64,000 bases of DNA from Streptomyces sp. R41 (GCF_041053055.1 NZ_CP163443.1:5191001-5255000); one strand, 5' to 3'. Counted from the stretch's first letter, positions 1-8,915 are shown. Numbers and translations are program-made. The notes: generated by a model not told the origin, from the sequence alone.

Positions 1-1392
1 GACCAGCCACTTCAGCCAGGGCAGGTAGTCGGGGGTGCGGTTGAGGAGGACGTAACCCCAGGCAGCGGTCGCGGTGACCGAGGCGGCGAGGGTGAGCGAG
101 GCCCAGATCTTGGACCGCTCCTCCCACAGGACCGTCGCGCCCATGCCGACCACGGCCGCGATGTAGGGGGCCAGGGCGATCGTGTAGTACTGGTGGAAGA
201 TGCCGGCCATGTAGCTGAAGATGACCGCGGTCATCAGCAGCGCGCCGCCCCAGGCGAGGAACGAACCGCGGGCCAGATCGGTCCGCTTGGCCTTCCGGGT
301 GAGTACGAGCCCCGCGACGAACAGGATCAGCGCGGCCGGCAGCAGCCACGAGATCTGGCTGCCGATCTCGGAGTTGAACATCCGGTCCCAGCCGGTCTCG
401 CCCCACTGGCCGGTGCCACCGGCGCCGCCACCCCCGCCGACGCTGCCGGTCTCGTCGCCGTTGATGCGGCCGAGCCCGTTGTAGCCGAAGGTCAGCTCCA
501 GGAAGGAGTTGTTCTGCGAGCCGCCGATGTACGGGCGGGACGACGCGGGCCACAGCTCCACGATCGCGACCCACCAGCCGCCGGCGACGACCATCGCGAC
601 CGCCGACAGGGCCAGCTGGCCGAACCGCTTCTTCAGCTTCACCGGCGCGCAGACCGCGTAGAGGACCGCGAGCGGCGGCAGGATCAGGAAGGCCTGCAGG
701 GTCTTGGCGAGGAAGGCGAAGCCGACCGCGACACCCGCCCAGACCAGCCACTTCGTCCGGCCGTCCGCCAGGGCGCGGATCACGCAGTAGACGGTGACGG
801 TCATCAGCAGCGCGAGCATCGCGTCCGGGTTGTTGAACCGGAACATCAGCGCGGCGACGGGAGTGAGCGCGAGCACGGCGCCCGCGATCAGACCGGCCGC
901 TGGGCTGAAGCGGCGCCGGACGGCCGCGTACAGGACGCCGACCGTGGCCACGCCCATGAGCACCTCGGGGACGAGGATCGCCCACGAGTTGAGGCCGAAG
1001 ATCCGCACCGACAGGGCCATCGGCCACAGTGAGGCCGGGGGCTTGTCGACGGTGATCGCGTTGGCCGAGTCGAGCGAGCCGAAGAACATCGCCTTCCAGC
1101 TCTGACTGCCGGCCTGCACGGCCGCCGAGTAGAACGAGTTGGCGTACCCGGAGGCGCTCAGGTTGTACAGGTACAGCACCGCGGTGGCGAGCAGCAGACC
1201 GAGGAAGGCGGGGCGCGCCCAGCGCGGGTCCTCGGGCCGGCCGCGCCAGACCCGGCGGGCGAAGGGCTGCCTGGGCTCACCGGACCGCGGGGCCGCGGCG
1301 GGCAGGACCGGCTCCCGCACGGGCGCCGATGTCGGCGGCCCCCAGGAAGGACTCCCGCCCCCCTGATAGCTCGTATCGGACTGAGTCGTCAT
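1..1392 (-). CDS. Glycosyltransferase family 39 (ArnT/PMT-like) membrane mannosyltransferase-type protein, C-terminus beyond window
   Basis: Reads left from ATG at 1392 and runs off the window at base 1, giving 464 residues with no stop. A hydrophilic Pro-rich N-terminus (about 55 residues) is followed by many hydrophobic segments. The first extracytoplasmic loop carries VDKPP with Asp at about residue 116, the acidic loop motif of GT-C (family 39) enzymes, which take sugar from a polyprenyl-phosphate donor. A Gly-rich insert (GSVGGGGGAGGTGQW) lies in a later periplasmic loop. The start overlaps the stop of the upstream glycosyltransferase gene by 4 bp (ATGA), so the two are probably translationally coupled. 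The upstream GT2/GtrA protein could supply the lipid-linked sugar this enzyme uses; that is inference from context. Confidence 0.85.
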   Translation of the reverse strand, partial: MTTQSDTSYQGGGSPSWGPPTSAPVREPVLPAAAPRSGEPRQPFARRVWRGRPEDPRWARPAFLGLLLATAVLYLYNLSASGYANSFYSAAVQAGSQSWKAMFFGSLDSANAITVDKPPASLWPMALSVRIFGLNSWAILVPEVLMGVATVGVLYAAVRRRFSPAAGLIAGAVLALTPVAALMFRFNNPDAMLALLMTVTVYCVIRALADGRTKWLVWAGVAVGFAFLAKTLQAFLILPPLAVLYAVCAPVKLKKRFGQLALSAVAMVVAGGWWVAIVELWPASSRPYIGGSQNNSFLELTFGYNGLGRINGDETGSVGGGGGAGGTGQWGETGWDRMFNSEIGSQISWLLPAALILFVAGLVLTRKAKRTDLARGSFLAWGGALLMTAVIFSYMAGIFHQYYTIALAPYIAAVVGMGATVLWEERSKIWASLTLAASVTATAAWGYVLLNRTPDYLPWLKWLV

Positions 1393-2909
1393 CGTGCGTT
1401 CCTCGGATCGTGATCGTATGGGCGCACCGCCTGCAACTGCATGGTCGAGTCCCCCCAGGTGCGGTCCGCGGCTTCACCGGCGCGGAACTGGGCTGTGTCG
1501 TAGGAAGAGGTGTCGTACGAGGAGGTGTCGTACGAGGACGGGGGCGCCGTCGGGCGCTGGGGCAGCGGCGGGTGCGGGTGCTGGTGCCGGTCCTGGTACT
1601 GATGGGCCGCCGTCGAGTAGGTGGGCGAGGCCGGGTTGTGCGAGGCCACGACCTGCGAGGGCGTCTCGCCCTGCCGGTCCGGGAAGACCCAGGCCCGGAA
1701 GAGCAGGAACCGCAGCACCGTCGCCGCGAGGTTGGCGGCGATGAGGACCGCCAGCTCGGTGGAGTGCGAGGGGTCGGTCGTCGCCGCGTTCAGGGCGGCG
1801 AGCGAGCCGCTGGTGAGGGCGAGACCGATGCCGAAGACGACCAGGCCCTGCGCCTGGTGCCGGACGGCGCCGCCCCGGCCGCGTACGCCGAAGGTCAGCC
1901 GCCGGTTGGCCGCCGTGTTGGCGACCGCCGACACGAGCAGGGCGAGCGCGTTGGCGACCTGCGACCCCGAGAACGAGCGGAAGGCGCTGTAGAGCAGCAG
2001 GTAGAAGAGCGTGGACAGAGCGCCCACCACACAGAAGCCGACCAGCTGACGGGCGAGGCCCTTGGGTACGTCCGTCAGGTCGCGGTCGCGCGGGTCGTCC
2101 CCGAAGGGCCGGGCGAGCCGGTCGAGCGGCAGCGAACCGGTGGCGAGAGCGCGTCCCACCCTCCACACCCCCTTGAGGTCGTCGGTCGCGGTCTTCACGA
2201 TGTGCACCGTCGAGTCCGGGTCGTCGACCCAGTCGACCGGCACTTCATGGATCCGCAGTCCGGCGCGCTCGGCGAGCACCAGCATCTCGGTGTCGAAGAA
2301 CCAGCCGGTGTCCTCGACCAGGGGCAGCAGCACCTGGGCGACATCACGGCGGATCGCCTTGAAGCCGCACTGCGCGTCCGAGAAGCGGGCCTGCAGCGAA
2401 CCGCGCAGGATCAGGTTGTACGTGCGGCTGATGAACTCCCGCTTGGCGCCGCGCACGACGCGCGAGGAGCGGGACAGCCGGGAGCCGATCGCGAGGTCCG
2501 AGTGACCGGAGATCAGCGGCGCCACCAGGGGCAGCAGCGCGTTGAGGTCGGTGGACAGATCCACGTCCATGTACGCGAGGATCGGCGCGTCCGAGGCCGA
2601 CCACACGGTCCGCAGCGCCCGGCCGCGGCCCTTCTGCTCGAGCCGGAAGGAGGTGACCTCCGGGATCTCCGCCTCCAGCCGCGCGGCCACCTGTGGGGTG
2701 GTGTCCGTGGACGCGTTGTCCGCGACGGTGATGCGGAACGCGTACGGGAACGTGCGCTTGAGGTGCTCGTGCAATCTGAGCACACATGGCTGGAGGTCCT
2801 TCTCCTCGTTGTAGACGGGGATCACTACGTCCAGGACAGGCGTACCGGCGTCTCCGGCCGGGAGGTGCTCCCGCGCCGGCAGGTTGCCGGGAGAAGAGTC
2901 GGTTCGCAT
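1389..2909 (-). CDS. Fused family 2 glycosyltransferase and GtrA-like membrane domain (polyprenyl-phosphate sugar synthase type)
   Basis: 506 residues. The N-terminal GT2 domain begins LDVVIPVYNEEKDL and carries the nucleotide-sugar/metal motif in AYMDVDLSTD, resembling dolichyl-phosphate glucosyl/mannosyl synthases. From about residue 288 a GtrA domain follows with four predicted membrane helices (start QLVGFCVVGALSTLFYLLL), the type linked to flipping polyprenyl-linked sugars. The C-terminal tail is hydrophilic and repeats SSYDT. An in-frame ATG exists at 2945, but that start would overlap the upstream kinase gene. ATG 2909 leaves a 14-bp gap and begins closer to the GT2 core, so I chose it. 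The gene sits between a two-component system and a GT-C transferase, suggesting a signal-responsive envelope glycosylation operon. Confidence 0.85.
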   Translation of the reverse strand: MRTDSSPGNLPAREHLPAGDAGTPVLDVVIPVYNEEKDLQPCVLRLHEHLKRTFPYAFRITVADNASTDTTPQVAARLEAEIPEVTSFRLEQKGRGRALRTVWSASDAPILAYMDVDLSTDLNALLPLVAPLISGHSDLAIGSRLSRSSRVVRGAKREFISRTYNLILRGSLQARFSDAQCGFKAIRRDVAQVLLPLVEDTGWFFDTEMLVLAERAGLRIHEVPVDWVDDPDSTVHIVKTATDDLKGVWRVGRALATGSLPLDRLARPFGDDPRDRDLTDVPKGLARQLVGFCVVGALSTLFYLLLYSAFRSFSGSQVANALALLVSAVANTAANRRLTFGVRGRGGAVRHQAQGLVVFGIGLALTSGSLAALNAATTDPSHSTELAVLIAANLAATVLRFLLFRAWVFPDRQGETPSQVVASHNPASPTYSTAAHQYQDRHQHPHPPLPQRPTAPPSSYDTSSYDTSSYDTAQFRAGEAADRTWGDSTMQLQAVRPYDHDPRNAR

Positions 2910-2923
2910 GCGAACGACTCTCG

Positions 2924-4513
2924 TCAAGCGCCCTGTTGCACCCATGTGGTGGCGCTGTGCTGTGCCTGTGAGTGCGATTGCCAGTTTGTTTCGAGGGCGA
3001 GCGCCGGCAAATGGAGCGTGAACACGGTCCTGCCGGGCACGCTGTCCACGGTCACGGCACCCCCGTGCGCGGCAGCGACGGCCTGCACGATGGCGAGCCC
3101 GAGTCCGGTCGAACCGGAGGCACGCGAGCGCGACGAATCACCGCGCGCGAACCGCTCGAAGACGCGCGGGAGCAGATCGGCGGGAATGCCGGGCCCGTCG
3201 TCCTGGACGTCCACGCAGAGCCACGGCCCGTGCCGGTGCACACGCGCCGTGACGGTCGTACCCGGTGGTGTGTGCGTGCGTGCGTTCGCGAACAGATTGA
3301 CCATGACCTGTTGCAGGCGCGCGGCGTCGGCCGACACCAGGGCCGGCTCGTCCGGCAGTTCCAGCCGCCAGTTGTGGTCGCGTCCGGCCGCCCGGGCGTC
3401 GCTCACGGCGTCGATGACGAGCGGTACGAGGTCGGTCTGCTCGTACTGCAGCGGTCGCCCGGCGTCGAGCCGCGCGAGCAGCAGCAGATCCTCCACGAGC
3501 AGGGTCATCCGCCCGGCCTCGGACTCGATCCGCCCGAGGGCGTGCCGGGTGTCGGGCCCGGTCTCCTCGCGTCCGCGTCTGGTGAGCTCGGCGTATCCGC
3601 GAATGGACGCCAGCGGCGTACGCAGCTCATGGCTCGCGTCCGCGACGAACTGCCGTACGCGCATCTCGCTCTGCTGCCGCGCGTGCAGGGCGCCATGGAT
3701 GTGGTCGAGCATCCGGTTGAGCGCCGCGCCGACCTGCCCGACCTCGGTGTGCGGATCGGACTCCGACTCGGGGACCCTCTCGTAGAGGGTGACCTCGCCG
3801 GTGTGCAGGGGGAGTTCGGAGACACGGGTGGCGGTGGCGGCGACCTTGCGCAGGGGGCGCAGGGCGAGGGTCACGATGGCGGCACCCGCGAGGGAGGCGG
3901 CCACGAGACCGGCGCCGGTGACGCTGATCTCGACGTAGATCAGCGTGGTGAGGGTGTTGGTGACGTCGCTGGTCGGGAGCGCCACGTAGAAGGTGCCGTT
4001 CTTGCCTTCCTGGTACTGCACGCGGTACTCGCCCCGGCCGGGGATCTCCACGGTGTGCGGGCGCTTGTCCTTCGCGACGGAGGCGAGGACGGCCAGCTGA
4101 CTGTCGCTGAGCTGGACCGCGGTGGGTTGCCTGACCCCGCTGGAGTCCTTCTTCCCCACGCTGACGATGCCCTTGGTGACCTCGCCGTTCTTGACGATCG
4201 CGCCGATGGCGCCCATGCCCTGCGGGCCCCGGGTGACGAATTCGAGGGGATCCTTGACGATTGCGTCGTTCGGGAGGTGCACGGGCCCGTCGTCGCCGCC
4301 CACCGGGCCGCCCGCCGCGCGCATCGACGCCTCGCGCAGGTTGCCGTCCAGCTGGGCGTACAGGTGCGAGCGCAACGCGATCGTGGTCACGGTGCCGATC
4401 ACCGCGCACACGACCGCGATCAGCACCACGGACGCGACGACGAGCCGCGTCCGCAGCGTGCGCGGCTGTCGTCCTCGCCTCTTCTGCGTACGCGGTCGTC
4501 GTCGCCCGCTCAT
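2924..4513 (-). CDS. Membrane sensor histidine kinase (HAMP-HisKA-HATPase)
   Basis: 529 residues. A basic N-terminus is followed by TM1 at about 22-46, an extracytoplasmic sensor region of about 140 residues, TM2 at about 190-217, HAMP, then the H-box ASHELRTPLASIRGYAEL with phosphoacceptor His near residue 295. The ATPase domain has an N-box (VMVNLFANARTHTPPG) and glycine boxes DDGPGIP and GSTGLGLAI. All residues expected for an active kinase are present. The ATG overlaps the stop of the response regulator by 4 bp (ATGA). The ligand is unknown; the loop shows no recognisable fold. With the regulator and two glycosyltransferases it forms one leftward transcription unit. Confidence 0.93.
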   Translation of the reverse strand: MSGRRRPRTQKRRGRQPRTLRTRLVVASVVLIAVVCAVIGTVTTIALRSHLYAQLDGNLREASMRAAGGPVGGDDGPVHLPNDAIVKDPLEFVTRGPQGMGAIGAIVKNGEVTKGIVSVGKKDSSGVRQPTAVQLSDSQLAVLASVAKDKRPHTVEIPGRGEYRVQYQEGKNGTFYVALPTSDVTNTLTTLIYVEISVTGAGLVAASLAGAAIVTLALRPLRKVAATATRVSELPLHTGEVTLYERVPESESDPHTEVGQVGAALNRMLDHIHGALHARQQSEMRVRQFVADASHELRTPLASIRGYAELTRRGREETGPDTRHALGRIESEAGRMTLLVEDLLLLARLDAGRPLQYEQTDLVPLVIDAVSDARAAGRDHNWRLELPDEPALVSADAARLQQVMVNLFANARTHTPPGTTVTARVHRHGPWLCVDVQDDGPGIPADLLPRVFERFARGDSSRSRASGSTGLGLAIVQAVAAAHGGAVTVDSVPGRTVFTLHLPALALETNWQSHSQAQHSATTWVQQGA

Positions 4514-5250
4514 GACGCCGCGGGCTTGATCAGATAACCGGCCCCACGGCGGGTGTGGATCATCGGCTCACGACCGGCGTCGATCTTCCGCCGCAGATAC
4601 GAGATGTACAGCTCGACCACGTTGGCCTGGCCACCGAAGTCGTACGACCACACGCGGTCGAGTATCTGCGCCTTGCTCAGCACCCGGCGCGGATTGCGCA
4701 TCAGGAAGCGCAGCAGCTCGAACTCGGTCGCCGTGAGGTGGATGTTCTCGCCGCCCCGCGACACTTCGTGGCTGTCCTCGTCGAGGGTGAGGTCCCCGAC
4801 GACCAGCACGGAGTCGGAGCGCCGGTCGGCGGCACCGGAACGGCGGATCAGCCCGCGCAGCCGGGCCACGACCTCTTCGAGGCTGAACGGCTTGGTGACG
4901 TAGTCGTCGCCACCGGCGGTGAGCCCGGCGATCCGGTCCTCGACGGCGTCCTTCGCGGTCAGGAACAGCACCGGCACGTCGGGCAGCTCACGACGCAGTC
5001 GGCCGAGGACGGTCAGCCCGTCCATGTCGGGCAGCATCATGTCGAGAACGACGGCGTCGGGCCGGAACTCGCGGGCGGTCTGCACCGCACCCTGTCCGTC
5101 TCCCGCGCTGCGGATCTGCCAGCCTTCATAGCGAAGGGCCATGGACAGCAGCTCGGTGATCGACAGCTCGTCGTCCACCACCAGCACTCGGACGGGGCTC
5201 CCGTCCGGCCTCAGCAGTTCGGTGCGCCCCTGGGGCGAGGTCGTGGTCAT
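4510..5250 (-). CDS. OmpR-family response regulator
   Basis: 246 residues from ATG 5250. The receiver domain has the acidic pair in VLVVDDE, phosphoacceptor Asp at about residue 70 (VVLDMMLPDMDG), and the conserved Thr and Lys in FLTAKD and YVTKPF. The C-terminal winged-helix DNA-binding domain ends with RRGAGYLIKP. The open frame extends upstream to 5319, but the family begins close to PVRVLVVDDE and 5250 fits that. The partner kinase overlaps it by 4 bp. A pair of 7-bp direct repeats with 11-bp spacing lies about 45-62 bp upstream, the spacing typical of OmpR-family dimer sites, so autoregulation is plausible. Confidence 0.94.
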   Translation of the reverse strand: MTTTSPQGRTELLRPDGSPVRVLVVDDELSITELLSMALRYEGWQIRSAGDGQGAVQTAREFRPDAVVLDMMLPDMDGLTVLGRLRRELPDVPVLFLTAKDAVEDRIAGLTAGGDDYVTKPFSLEEVVARLRGLIRRSGAADRRSDSVLVVGDLTLDEDSHEVSRGGENIHLTATEFELLRFLMRNPRRVLSKAQILDRVWSYDFGGQANVVELYISYLRRKIDAGREPMIHTRRGAGYLIKPAAS

Positions 5251-5294
5251 AGCGGACACCTTGATAGGCGCCGCTGAGAGCATCCTTTCGGGAA

Positions 5295-5312
5295 CCTGTG
5301 TTTTTCCTGAGA
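5295..5312 (-). promoter_or_regulatory. Candidate response-regulator operator: two direct repeats at 11-bp period
   Basis: On the minus strand TCTCAGG (5312-5306) and ACACAGG (5301-5295) are separated by 4 A-rich bases, an 11-bp repeat period on the upstream side of the response-regulator start at 5250. The heptamers differ at two positions. CCTGAGA/TCTCAGG also forms an inverted pair with 5327-5333. OmpR-family proteins commonly bind such tandem half-sites; the assignment is inference. Confidence 0.4.
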
Positions 5313-5348
5313 AACACACAGGCGCCTCTCAGGGAACTCCTTGGAAGA

Positions 5349-6317
5349 TCACGCGGGCGCGGAGCCGGGTGCGGTCTCGGAGCGGGTCTCGGAGCCGGTC
5401 GCGGAGCCGGTTTCGGAGACGATCTTGAACAGGCGTGCCCCGTTCTCGTAGCAGACCGCCCGGAGCCAGTCGTCTCCCAGCCCGAGCCGTCCCAGCGCGT
5501 GCAGCTGGTGGACGTACGGGTACGGGATGTTCGGGAAGTCGGTGCCGAGGAGAACGCGGTCGCCGAGGTCGGCGAGCCGGGGAAGCGCCACGCGCGGGAA
5601 CGGGGCGAGGCGCTCGCTGAAGTCCGTGAACGCCATCGTCGTGTCGAGCCGCACCTCCCCGTACCGCTCGGCGAGGTCGAGGAAGTCCTCGTACTCGGGC
5701 ATCCCCATGTGCGCGACGACGAGCCGCAGCCGGGGATGCCGGGCGAGTACGTGCGCGATCGGCCCGGGGCCGGTGTGCTTGCCCGGCGAGGGACCGGACC
5801 CGCAGTGGATCACGACGGGGACCCCGGCCTCGGCGAGCAGCCCCCACACCGGGTCGAGGAGTTGGTCCCCCGGGTCGTACGCCCCCACCTGCACATGCGC
5901 CTTGAAGACCCGTGCCCCGGCCTCCACGGCCCCCCGTACGTACGTCTCGACGCCGGGCTCGGGGAAGAGGGTCGCGGTGTGCAGACAGTCGGGGGTCCGG
6001 GCGGCGAAGTCGACGGCCCAGGAGTTGAGCCACTGGGCCATGCCGGCCTTGTGCGGGTAGAGCATGGCCGTGAAGGCCCGCACCCCGAACTCCCTGATCA
6101 CCGCGAGCCGTTCGTCCTCGTCCGCGCGATAGGTGATCGGCCACTCGACGCCGCCCGTCAGCGGTCCGAGCCCGTCGAAGTAGTCCCACACCTTGCGCAG
6201 CACGCGCTCGGGCATGAAGTGCGTGTGCACGTCGACGAGCCCGGGGAGCCCGAGCCGCTCCCAGAACGCCTGGCCCTCCGCCGCCTCAGCCAGGTCCGCC
6301 CGCTCAGCCACGTTCAC
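5349..6317 (-). CDS. Amidohydrolase-2 family metal-dependent hydrolase/decarboxylase
   Basis: About 322 residues of TIM-barrel amidohydrolase_2 type. Metal-ligand motifs visible are VDVHTHFMPE (HxH), VVIHCGSG, LVVAHMGMPEY and the terminal VLLGTDFPNIPY with the catalytic Asp. Members hydrolyse or decarboxylate small aromatic or carboxylated substrates; the substrate is not evident here. The frame is open to 6416, but that stretch overlaps the upstream monooxygenase gene, whose stop is at 6304. GTG 6317 or GTG 6311 gives a short translationally coupled overlap; I chose 6317. The C-terminus ends in a SETGS/GSET-type tail. It is co-transcribed with the small monooxygenase-like protein. Confidence 0.85.
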   Translation of the reverse strand: MNVAERADLAEAAEGQAFWERLGLPGLVDVHTHFMPERVLRKVWDYFDGLGPLTGGVEWPITYRADEDERLAVIREFGVRAFTAMLYPHKAGMAQWLNSWAVDFAARTPDCLHTATLFPEPGVETYVRGAVEAGARVFKAHVQVGAYDPGDQLLDPVWGLLAEAGVPVVIHCGSGPSPGKHTGPGPIAHVLARHPRLRLVVAHMGMPEYEDFLDLAERYGEVRLDTTMAFTDFSERLAPFPRVALPRLADLGDRVLLGTDFPNIPYPYVHQLHALGRLGLGDDWLRAVCYENGARLFKIVSETGSATGSETRSETAPGSAPA

Positions 6318-6663
6318 GCTCGAAACCGTGGCTGCGCTCGACCTTCGCGATGTGCAGGGTGTAGCGCTCGTACCACTCGGCGCGGCCGCGCTTCTGCGCC
6401 GCGCGGTGCTCGGCATGCGCGCTCCACTCCTTGATCGCGTCCTCGTCCCTGAAGTACCCGACCGTGATGGACAGCCCGCCCGGCGTACGCGCGTGATCCA
6501 TGCCCAGGTAGCCCGGGATGTCCTTCACCAGCTCCTCCATCCGCTCGGCGGTCTCGCCGTACCCTCCGTCGTCCTCGGTCCTCATGGAGGTGAACACGGC
6601 GGCGTAGTACGGGGGTTCATGGGCTGCGACGGGTGCGACAGGCGCAATGGGGTGATCGCTCAT
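6304..6663 (-). CDS. Antibiotic-biosynthesis-monooxygenase (ABM) domain protein
   Basis: 119 residues of the dimeric alpha/beta-barrel ABM fold. The pattern YYAAVFTSMRTEDDGGY, then MEELVKDIPGYLGMDHAR and ITVGYFRDEDAIKEWSAHAEH is typical of this family, which includes cofactor-free monooxygenases and heme-handling proteins. Two starts are possible, GTG 6672 and ATG 6663. A GAGAG Shine-Dalgarno core lies 8 nt before 6663, so I chose that. The stop overlaps the start region of the amidohydrolase, indicating an operon. Whether it oxidises a substrate or only binds one cannot be told from sequence. Confidence 0.85.
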   Translation of the reverse strand: MSDHPIAPVAPVAAHEPPYYAAVFTSMRTEDDGGYGETAERMEELVKDIPGYLGMDHARTPGGLSITVGYFRDEDAIKEWSAHAEHRAAQKRGRAEWYERYTLHIAKVERSHGFERERG

Positions 6664-6805
6664 GTCCGCCACTCTCGACTCGGGCCCACGGGTCCGTCCA
6701 GCACCTTTCCCAACGGGATCCGAAAGGGATCCAAGTCTTGACCATCCTGGAGACGATTCCCCCTCGTCAGAAGACCCCTTGAGACGTGCTCTCCAGACGT
6801 GCTCT

Positions 6806-7684
6806 TCAAAAGAGCCCGTCCTGCACGTTGCTGTTGCTGTCTCTCAACTCCCTTACTGGAACGGTGAGTCCGGGATCCCCGTCCCCGGCGGCGGCCAGGT
6901 CCCACCCGGTCATCAGCCGTGTATCGAGTACGACGACTCCACGCCCGGTGAGGAGATGGAGATCGGGACCGGCGGCGGCGCACAGCTCCCCGCTCACCAC
7001 GCCACCGGCGACGAGCTCGCTCACGACGCCCACCGCGGGCGGCAGCCCGGCGAGCCCGAACACCTCGGTGTGGTCGACGGGTTCGAACGGCGCGCGCCGC
7101 AGCGACTCGGGCCAGGCATCGAGCCGCCCGACGCGCGCGTGCAGCTCCGCGATCTCGGCCACCCGCTCACCGGGCCCCGGCAGGTCGGCCCGCACGACCC
7201 GCTTGTCGGCGTACGGAATCCGATCCGGCACCTTGAGCGCGGCCCGCAGCAACTCCTCGGCCCGCCGCGCGGCCATCAGCGGCCCCTGCCCCAGCCAGCT
7301 GAAGGTGACGGCACCCTGCTCCAGGAGCCGCGCGGACCCCCGCTCGACCGCGGTGATCCCGACCTTCACCATCCCGGGCCCGAACCACGCCAGATACACG
7401 TGGTACGGCCGCGGGTCGTCGGCCATCGTGTCGGCGGCCACGGAGTGCGCCCGGTCCAGCCGCGCGCACTCTTCGCACCGCGCGCCCGTACTCCGCCCCG
7501 ACACGACCGCCTGCACGGCACACGCATGCCCCCGAGCCCCCACACATGTCCGCACACCCCCGTTCACAACCCCGAACACCACCCGCTTCCCCCCGGCCAG
7601 CGAGCTGCCCCGCCCGTCACCCCACACCAACACGGGGCCGTCGACCGACCACCGCAGCCCCGAACATCTCCAGACCCGCCGCAC
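6806..7684 (-). CDS. DUF2797 family protein (GIY-YIG-like core with cysteine cluster)
   Basis: About 292 residues. Matches the DUF2797 pattern: an N-terminal WRCSGLRW start, a Cys cluster (RTCVGARGHAC then CEEC, likely a zinc site), and the core HVYLAWFGPGMVKVGIT followed by ARLLEQGA, which resembles the GIY-YIG nuclease fold. No function is established for the family. The frame is open to TTG 7714, but GTG 7684 places the start just before the conserved WRC segment; no clear ribosome-binding site supports either. A perfect 15-bp inverted repeat (7734-7770) lies immediately upstream. Confidence 0.8.
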   Translation of the reverse strand: MRRVWRCSGLRWSVDGPVLVWGDGRGSSLAGGKRVVFGVVNGGVRTCVGARGHACAVQAVVSGRSTGARCEECARLDRAHSVAADTMADDPRPYHVYLAWFGPGMVKVGITAVERGSARLLEQGAVTFSWLGQGPLMAARRAEELLRAALKVPDRIPYADKRVVRADLPGPGERVAEIAELHARVGRLDAWPESLRRAPFEPVDHTEVFGLAGLPPAVGVVSELVAGGVVSGELCAAAGPDLHLLTGRGVVVLDTRLMTGWDLAAAGDGDPGLTVPVRELRDSNSNVQDGLF

Positions 7685-7733
7685 ACCAATGACATTAAAG
7701 GGCGGCACGGACAACCCGGTCTGACCAGCGATG

Positions 7734-7770
7734 TTGCACGAACCGTCGCCAGGATCGACGGTTCGTGCAA
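7734..7770. terminator. Perfect 15-bp inverted repeat, 7-nt loop (terminator or operator)
   Basis: Arms TTGCACGAACCGTCG (7734-7748) and its exact complement at 7756-7770 enclose CCAGGAT. It lies between the BRO-family gene and the DUF2797 start. No T-tract follows on either strand. It could be a second terminator for the BRO gene or a binding site in the DUF2797 promoter. Confidence 0.6.
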
Positions 7771-7809
7771 GATCGCCCCACTAAGCCAAGTGGTCCGGTA
7801 CCGTACGGC

Positions 7810-7850
7810 GAGGCCCGAAGCCGCAACTTGGATTTGCGACTTCGGGCCTC
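7810..7850 (-). terminator. Terminator hairpin of the BRO-family gene
   Basis: 17-bp arms 7810-7826 and 7834-7850 (GAGGCCCGAAG then one mismatch then CGCAA) with a 7-nt loop, starting 22 bp downstream of the BRO gene stop. Strong GC stem without a long T-tract, usual for Streptomyces. Confidence 0.75.
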
Positions 7851-7871
7851 TCTCACTGCGTTCCTAAGGCA

Positions 7872-8849
7872 CTACGGCAGCACGTACACCGGCGCCCCCT
7901 CCGAAGTGCAGCCCTCCTGTCGCATACAACCCCGCTTGAGCAGCATCCGTACGCAGTCGTGGACGCGCGCCTGCGCCAGTCCCGTACGGGCAGCGATCTC
8001 TTCCAGTCGGTACTGAGCCCCGCCCCGCAGCAGCGCCGGGGCCAGGTAGGCCGCGACGGCGTGGACATCCTCTGTGACGACGAGGTTCTTCGCCTTCCAG
8101 GTGGTGAGGAGTTCCTGGGGCGTCTCCTCCGGTACCGCAGTGGGGCGGGGCCGGGCGGCGGGGCGATTCAGCGCGTTGGCGATCTGCTGCAGAGCCTCGG
8201 CGATGACCCTCTGGCTATTGCTGATCTCCCGCTGACTGAGACTGATCTCCTGCTGGCTGCGGCTGATCTCCCGCAACAGCTCGCCGCGCTCCTCCTGGAA
8301 GGCGAGCAGCATCTCGTCGGCCCGGACGTTCCGCTCTTCGAGCCGCACGATGGCGTCGGCGACCTGCTGAGGCATGACGTACGCGGTGCCGCCGCTGGGG
8401 GCGGGCTGGACGGGAGCCGGCGCAAGGGAGTACGAGCCATCGCGCTGGACGGTCTCGATGACCTCGGAGACCCAGTTCTTGAACGGAGCGCACTCGGGCT
8501 TAGTGCAACCGTTGACAAGCCTGATGAGCCCCCTGAGGCTCACCATCTTCATCGACTTCTTAAGCCCGTGACCTGCAATCTTGCTCAAGGCGTCTACTCC
8601 ATAGACGCTTCGCGCAAGATCACCCAAGTTCCGCTGGCAATCTGCTGCAACATGCCAGAGCAGTGCCTGGCGTGTGTTCGCGTAGCCGAGATCCGAGGCC
8701 ACGTCCGCCGCCGGGAACCAGTGCTCCCCACCCGGCAACGTAAGCCTCCGCACCCGCGCCCCCGTGGCCGCGAACACGAAATCGTTGATGTCGATCGCGT
8801 CCTGCCGCTGTCCCGCCGACTCGTCCGGCGGCGTGTTCTGCTCGTACAT
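7872..8849 (-). CDS. BRO-family (Bro-N) protein with coiled coil and C-terminal winged-helix-like region
   Basis: 325 residues. Residues about 25-135 match the Bro-N fold of phage antirepressors and baculovirus repeat ORFs (VRRLTLPGGEHWFPAADVASDLGYA, then SLRGLIRLVNG and FKNWVSEVIETVQRDGSY). A heptad-like segment follows with repeated SQ(R/Q)EIS units (about 205-240), predicted coiled coil. The C-terminus (LEEIAARTGLAQARVHDCVRMLLKRG) looks like a winged helix. A strong GGAGGTGAT ribosome-binding site precedes ATG 8849. Bro-N proteins bind DNA in phages; here no phage genes are nearby, so it is either a domesticated regulator or a small acquired gene. It is bounded downstream by two large hairpins. 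Confidence 0.85.
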   Translation of the reverse strand: MYEQNTPPDESAGQRQDAIDINDFVFAATGARVRRLTLPGGEHWFPAADVASDLGYANTRQALLWHVAADCQRNLGDLARSVYGVDALSKIAGHGLKKSMKMVSLRGLIRLVNGCTKPECAPFKNWVSEVIETVQRDGSYSLAPAPVQPAPSGGTAYVMPQQVADAIVRLEERNVRADEMLLAFQEERGELLREISRSQQEISLSQREISNSQRVIAEALQQIANALNRPAARPRPTAVPEETPQELLTTWKAKNLVVTEDVHAVAAYLAPALLRGGAQYRLEEIAARTGLAQARVHDCVRMLLKRGCMRQEGCTSEGAPVYVLP

Positions 8850-8915
8850 CGAGCATCACCTCCGCTCCGGAAAATAGGCACGCGGAAGGTCAACTCCGTT
8901 CGATGGCAAGGATGT

